Assembly (NCBI RefSeq): GCF_022539665.2
Contig: NC_081335.1
Location: forward strand, 1,674,001 to 1,738,000
Direction: 5' to 3'
Length of the DNA: 64,000 nt
DNA from: Daphnia carinata
Taxonomy: Eukaryota > Arthropoda > Branchiopoda > Diplostraca > Daphniidae
The translations under genes were made by a program, and so were the position numbers. Under the pieces are notes generated by a model, which had not been told where the DNA came from, did no database searches, and was given only the letters and a program-made list of their open reading frames with translations. Positions 60,801-64,000 of the stretch are shown here, piece after piece (positions within the stretch are counted from its first letter, which is position 1; each line of letters starts with the position of its first letter).

Positions 60801-63800
60801 ATTATTGCACTTGCGTCTGGGCCGCTTCACAGAATTTTACAATGCGCACCAATTCGGGAGGGTCAGATTGTGGGGGGGACCTTCTCATCAACTGTAGCGA
60901 TCGTCACAGTTTTCGTTCCATGTCAAACGTCCTCTAATCCATTCAATAGCCAACGGGGGCCAGCATAAGAATAGGCAATACATGGGACATGTCTATGTCC
61001 AATAAAGAACTTGGGCATTTCTTATTCCTGGCAACCGAGAAAGTAGCTTGCATGCCGAGCCTCCGTTTCACGTTTTCGAATAATAAAAAGCTGTTTGCGC
61101 TGGATGCAATGATCGTTTGACGCGATTCTTTTCTTCTTTTTCTTTCGTTTCGTCGTGTTTGTAGACGCACGCGGCTCACTCGCGATTCACGACGGCCAGC
61201 TTTGTACTGTTTTCTCACAATTTTTTTGTTTTTTTTGTTTTTCACTCTGATATTAAACTGATGTTGTTTGGCTGTGTTTTCTTATCTACAGAAGGAACTC
61301 GACTGTTTCTTTTATGATCTCGCATCGCATGATTGCAACACATATACACCGATCCATGGTTACACAGACGGCCAGGGCCGTTGTGCTCGTTTCCTCCCCC
61401 CCCCCCCGTCCTTATACTCTCTTTTTTTCCCCCTCTTTCACTCAGTCTATTCTCTTGTATAATAACTTTTGACGTTTTTCAACTCTTGTTTCCCATTGGT
61501 CGGCCAGTCAGACAACGGAAGAGAACAAAAAAAAAATAAAAGAAGGAAGAAGGGGGGTGGGGGGCAGCCATGTTGTGTTTGGTGGCAACAGCTGGTGTGG
61601 AAGAATATAATATGAGAAAATAGGAAGAAAAAAAAAAAGGAGAGGTTTTCTTTCTTTTAAAGAGAGAAATCGAGTCAAGGTGGAGCAAATGAGAGAGAGG
61701 AGGATCTACAGTACAAGAAAGTTGTACAGCCATCACTACAAAGTTGTGTTATTTAAAAAAAAAAAAAAAAAAAGGAAACGCGCAAGAGAGAAAAATGCTC
61801 TTAACACACACGCACACACACACACACACACAAAGAGAACTTGTCTTTTCTGTCTGCAGGTAATGGGACAGAGGGGGGGTCTCGTTGCGTGCGGTACAGA
61901 GTTATACTCTGTATGGATATATTTATATATATATGTGTGTGTGTGTATCCTCCCATTTTCCTCTCTTTCTTGTCTGACGTTTCTTTTTTTTTTTTTTTTT
62001 TTTTTTTTCTCTTTTCCCACTTTGTGTTGTATAGCTAAAGCACAACCAAAAAACCCCATAACTTTAGACAGCTTTACGATCCCACGTGATTACTGCAGCG
62101 GAGAATGTGCCATGGCCGTGCCGCGCGCGCCGGGGCCTTCCCGTAACGATTTTTTTTTTCTTTCCTTGCCTTGGTTTTCTTTTTTTTTTTTTTTTTTTTC
62201 TGTGTTTTCCCCATCAGATGCTCGTGTTTTGGGCTGGTCAGGCGAACTGAGTTGTTGCATTTGTTGTTGTTTTGGCCTCGGATGATAAATATAGGAGAAA
62301 AAAGAACACTACGCATCGCATAATAATTACACAAGCCGTTTTGTTTTTGTGCGTTTTTCGTTCGTTAAATATCGCCATACGTCAAACTGGACAAGCGACT
62401 AGCGCCGCGGGATAAGAATGTATTTGAACGAAAGCGTCCTGTTAGTATGTAGAAATGCGGAGGGAATCCCCATTATGGAGTTTTGAAAACACACGCTGAT
62501 GTAAGCCGCTTAACCCAAAACGAATATTGGAGGAGACTTGAATAAAAAAAAAATCGTTGGCCGGCTTGCCCAATAGAAGTGTGTGAAGAGCACAAAAGAG
62601 ATTTTCATCCTCAATTTGAAATGGGGTCCTGGCGCCTTTTGACCTTCTTGTTCGACTGGAACCACGGAAAAGTTTGGTCGGAAAGGTTTTTTTCTTTTTC
62701 TTTTTCGTCTTGCCATTGACCCAACTGCCCTCCTTATACCTCTGTCCATCTCAGTTCCTTGTACAGTTTTATTGGTCCTCTTTTTCTTTTCCTGACGACA
62801 GGCGTCCAAGACTTTTCCAAGTGCCGACAATTACAACATGGTTGGCATTATTTTTTTTTTTTCTTTTACCCCTCTTTAAACTCTCTTCTCCAATTTTTCT
62901 TGACCTCCACAAACGGATGAGAAAGGAAAGAAAAAACAGAACCAGAAGAAGAGAAAATGTAAGGCAAAAGGCCCCGTTTGGTCACGCGTTCTCATAGCCT
63001 CGGCGGCTCCGGCGGCTAAGAATCGGAAAATTGAGAATTAAAAACGAAAAAAAAAAAAAAAAAAAGTAGGGCAATAATATTCGGATAAAGAATGGAACTT
63101 TCTCTAGGCAATTTGATGTTTTTGTGTTTTTTAAATTTTTATTGGCTGCGGTTTTCTCTCGGCTCTTTCCTTTTCTTTTCCAGTAAGTTTTTTTTTTTTT
63201 TTTCGTTCGTCGTCTGGCTTATGCTTTATAACATAGAGCGAACAGAAGAGGAAAAAAACAAGGAATTGATCTCTTAACCCACTAGGATTGACTCAGTCTG
63301 ACGGAGGCAGCGGGTTAGAATTTTGTTTTTCTGCAGGATCTTAACAATCGATTTCTAGCGCTCCCAACAAAACGACAAGAAATGAGAGAAACGAGTCTTA
63401 AAAATGGGAAAAATGAGAAGGATGTTGTGGGCCTCGTGCCCTCCCACCCCACCGCCTACCCTCTTTCTCCCCCCCCCCTCCTCCCCCCACTCTTCGTGGC
63501 TTCCGCTAGACTTCCGCTCGGATCGATGACAGCGACTGTCCGGATTGGTTGGAACAGGCAGCGCAATGTCAATCCTCCCCAACCGCCCACGGTTTTCGTA
63601 CACAAAGGAAGCGTTCGATCAGCTTTTCAAGTTACGTACGTAACATGTAACCATAGCAGCGGCGTCGCGACGCGCATAGGCGGAGCTTGTGAAACGATCG
63701 CGTGTCTAGCGTGTTCTTTTTTCTTTCATAAGCGTGGGGGCAAAAAGATCCTTTAAGTTAAACCGGTTTTTGTTTTCCCTTTTTGTTTTTATCTCGATGT

Positions 63801-64000
63801 TATAGTATTACGAAAAACAAGACGAATTGATTTTGATAATAATGACAAACTACTACAAGAACGAGTGCCAGGTGCAAAATCGCGGCTGTGGAGGCCAAGT
63901 GCCTTCAAACAAAATGTTGATGATTTTTTCAGATAGATAAACCATACCAATGGCCTCGAGTCTCAAATGAGCTATTTGTTATAGCCTTCATTAAGACGAT
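57843..64000. other. Region upstream of mir-10, towards Scr
   Basis: No supported gene apart from the minus-strand exon candidate at 60 kb. It contains a GT repeat (58489-58511), an AC repeat near 61804-61831 and many poly-T tracts. A GC-rich, homopolymer-poor stretch lies at about 63480-63720. No Hox homeodomain is found before the window ends. Confidence 0.6.
59981..60127 (-). other. Minus-strand 3' exon candidate upstream of mir-10
   Basis: A strong minus-strand acceptor (ttttttttttctccttctcttatttag) precedes 60127. Two frames are then open: one of 48 codons (QQDQSSYLNLIPAHHLSTSS..., stop TGA at 59983-59981) and one of about 34 codons (KQLLEFDSGSSFVNVVDGWD..., stop TAA at 60023-60021). 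No homeodomain is visible in the window above it. It may be a downstream exon of the next Hox gene (Scr expected beyond 64000) or of the mir-10 primary transcript. No family recognised. Confidence 0.25.

Noticed and set aside
57843-64000. Sex combs reduced (Hox5), expected upstream of mir-10
   Set aside because: No homeodomain or hexapeptide found; the gene likely begins beyond 64000.
1-64000. Transposons or viral insertions
   Set aside because: No reverse transcriptase, transposase, terminal repeats or target duplications seen; consistent with repeat-poor Hox clusters apart from simple repeats.

Overview
The window is the anterior part of an arthropod Hox cluster. Two Hox genes, both transcribed from the minus strand, are clear: Hox3/zen (coding exons between 13752 and 17862) and Deformed/Hox4 (49861-51436). 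The Hox microRNA mir-10 lies upstream of Deformed on the minus strand (57769-57842). mir-993 lies between the two Hox genes but reads on the PLUS strand (34172-34252). The order from high to low coordinates, mir-10 > Dfd > mir-993 > Hox3, is the expected arthropod order. Scr should lie beyond 64000 and proboscipedia/labial beyond position 1.

The organism is an arthropod. The Hox3 homeodomain is canonical and not diverged into insect-type zen, miR-993 is present, introns can be short (190 nt in Dfd), and intergenic DNA is packed with poly(dA:dT) tracts and dinucleotide microsatellites. I lean towards a branchiopod crustacean such as Daphnia, but that is inference and not proven by the window.

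Layout: 1-13.7 kb is the flank downstream of Hox3, with no recognised gene but one well-formed plus-strand exon (6445-6511). 13.75-17.9 kb is Hox3, with a homeodomain exon and two possible N-terminal exons. 17.9-49.8 kb is intergenic DNA with mir-993, two more good plus-strand exons (23839-23880, 47388-47467) and weaker exon or small-ORF candidates. 49.8-51.4 kb is Dfd. 51.4-64 kb is Dfd upstream DNA with mir-10 and a possible minus-strand exon at 60 kb.

The most unusual signal is a putative spliced antisense transcript. Three plus-strand exons with near-consensus splice sites span 41 kb, run antisense through Hox3, and have mir-993 inside their second intron on the same strand. This suggests an antisense host transcript for mir-993. 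Second, Hox3 has two alternative N-terminal exons whose donors both fit the homeodomain exon in phase, one with and one without the YPWM hexapeptide; they are joined in one genomic reading frame broken only by a TGA. Third, Dfd has a coding-like 54-codon in-frame extension after its TAA. Fourth, the 10-mer ATCATTAATC occurs four times around Dfd. Most other open frames in the window are low-complexity or chance and are not annotated.
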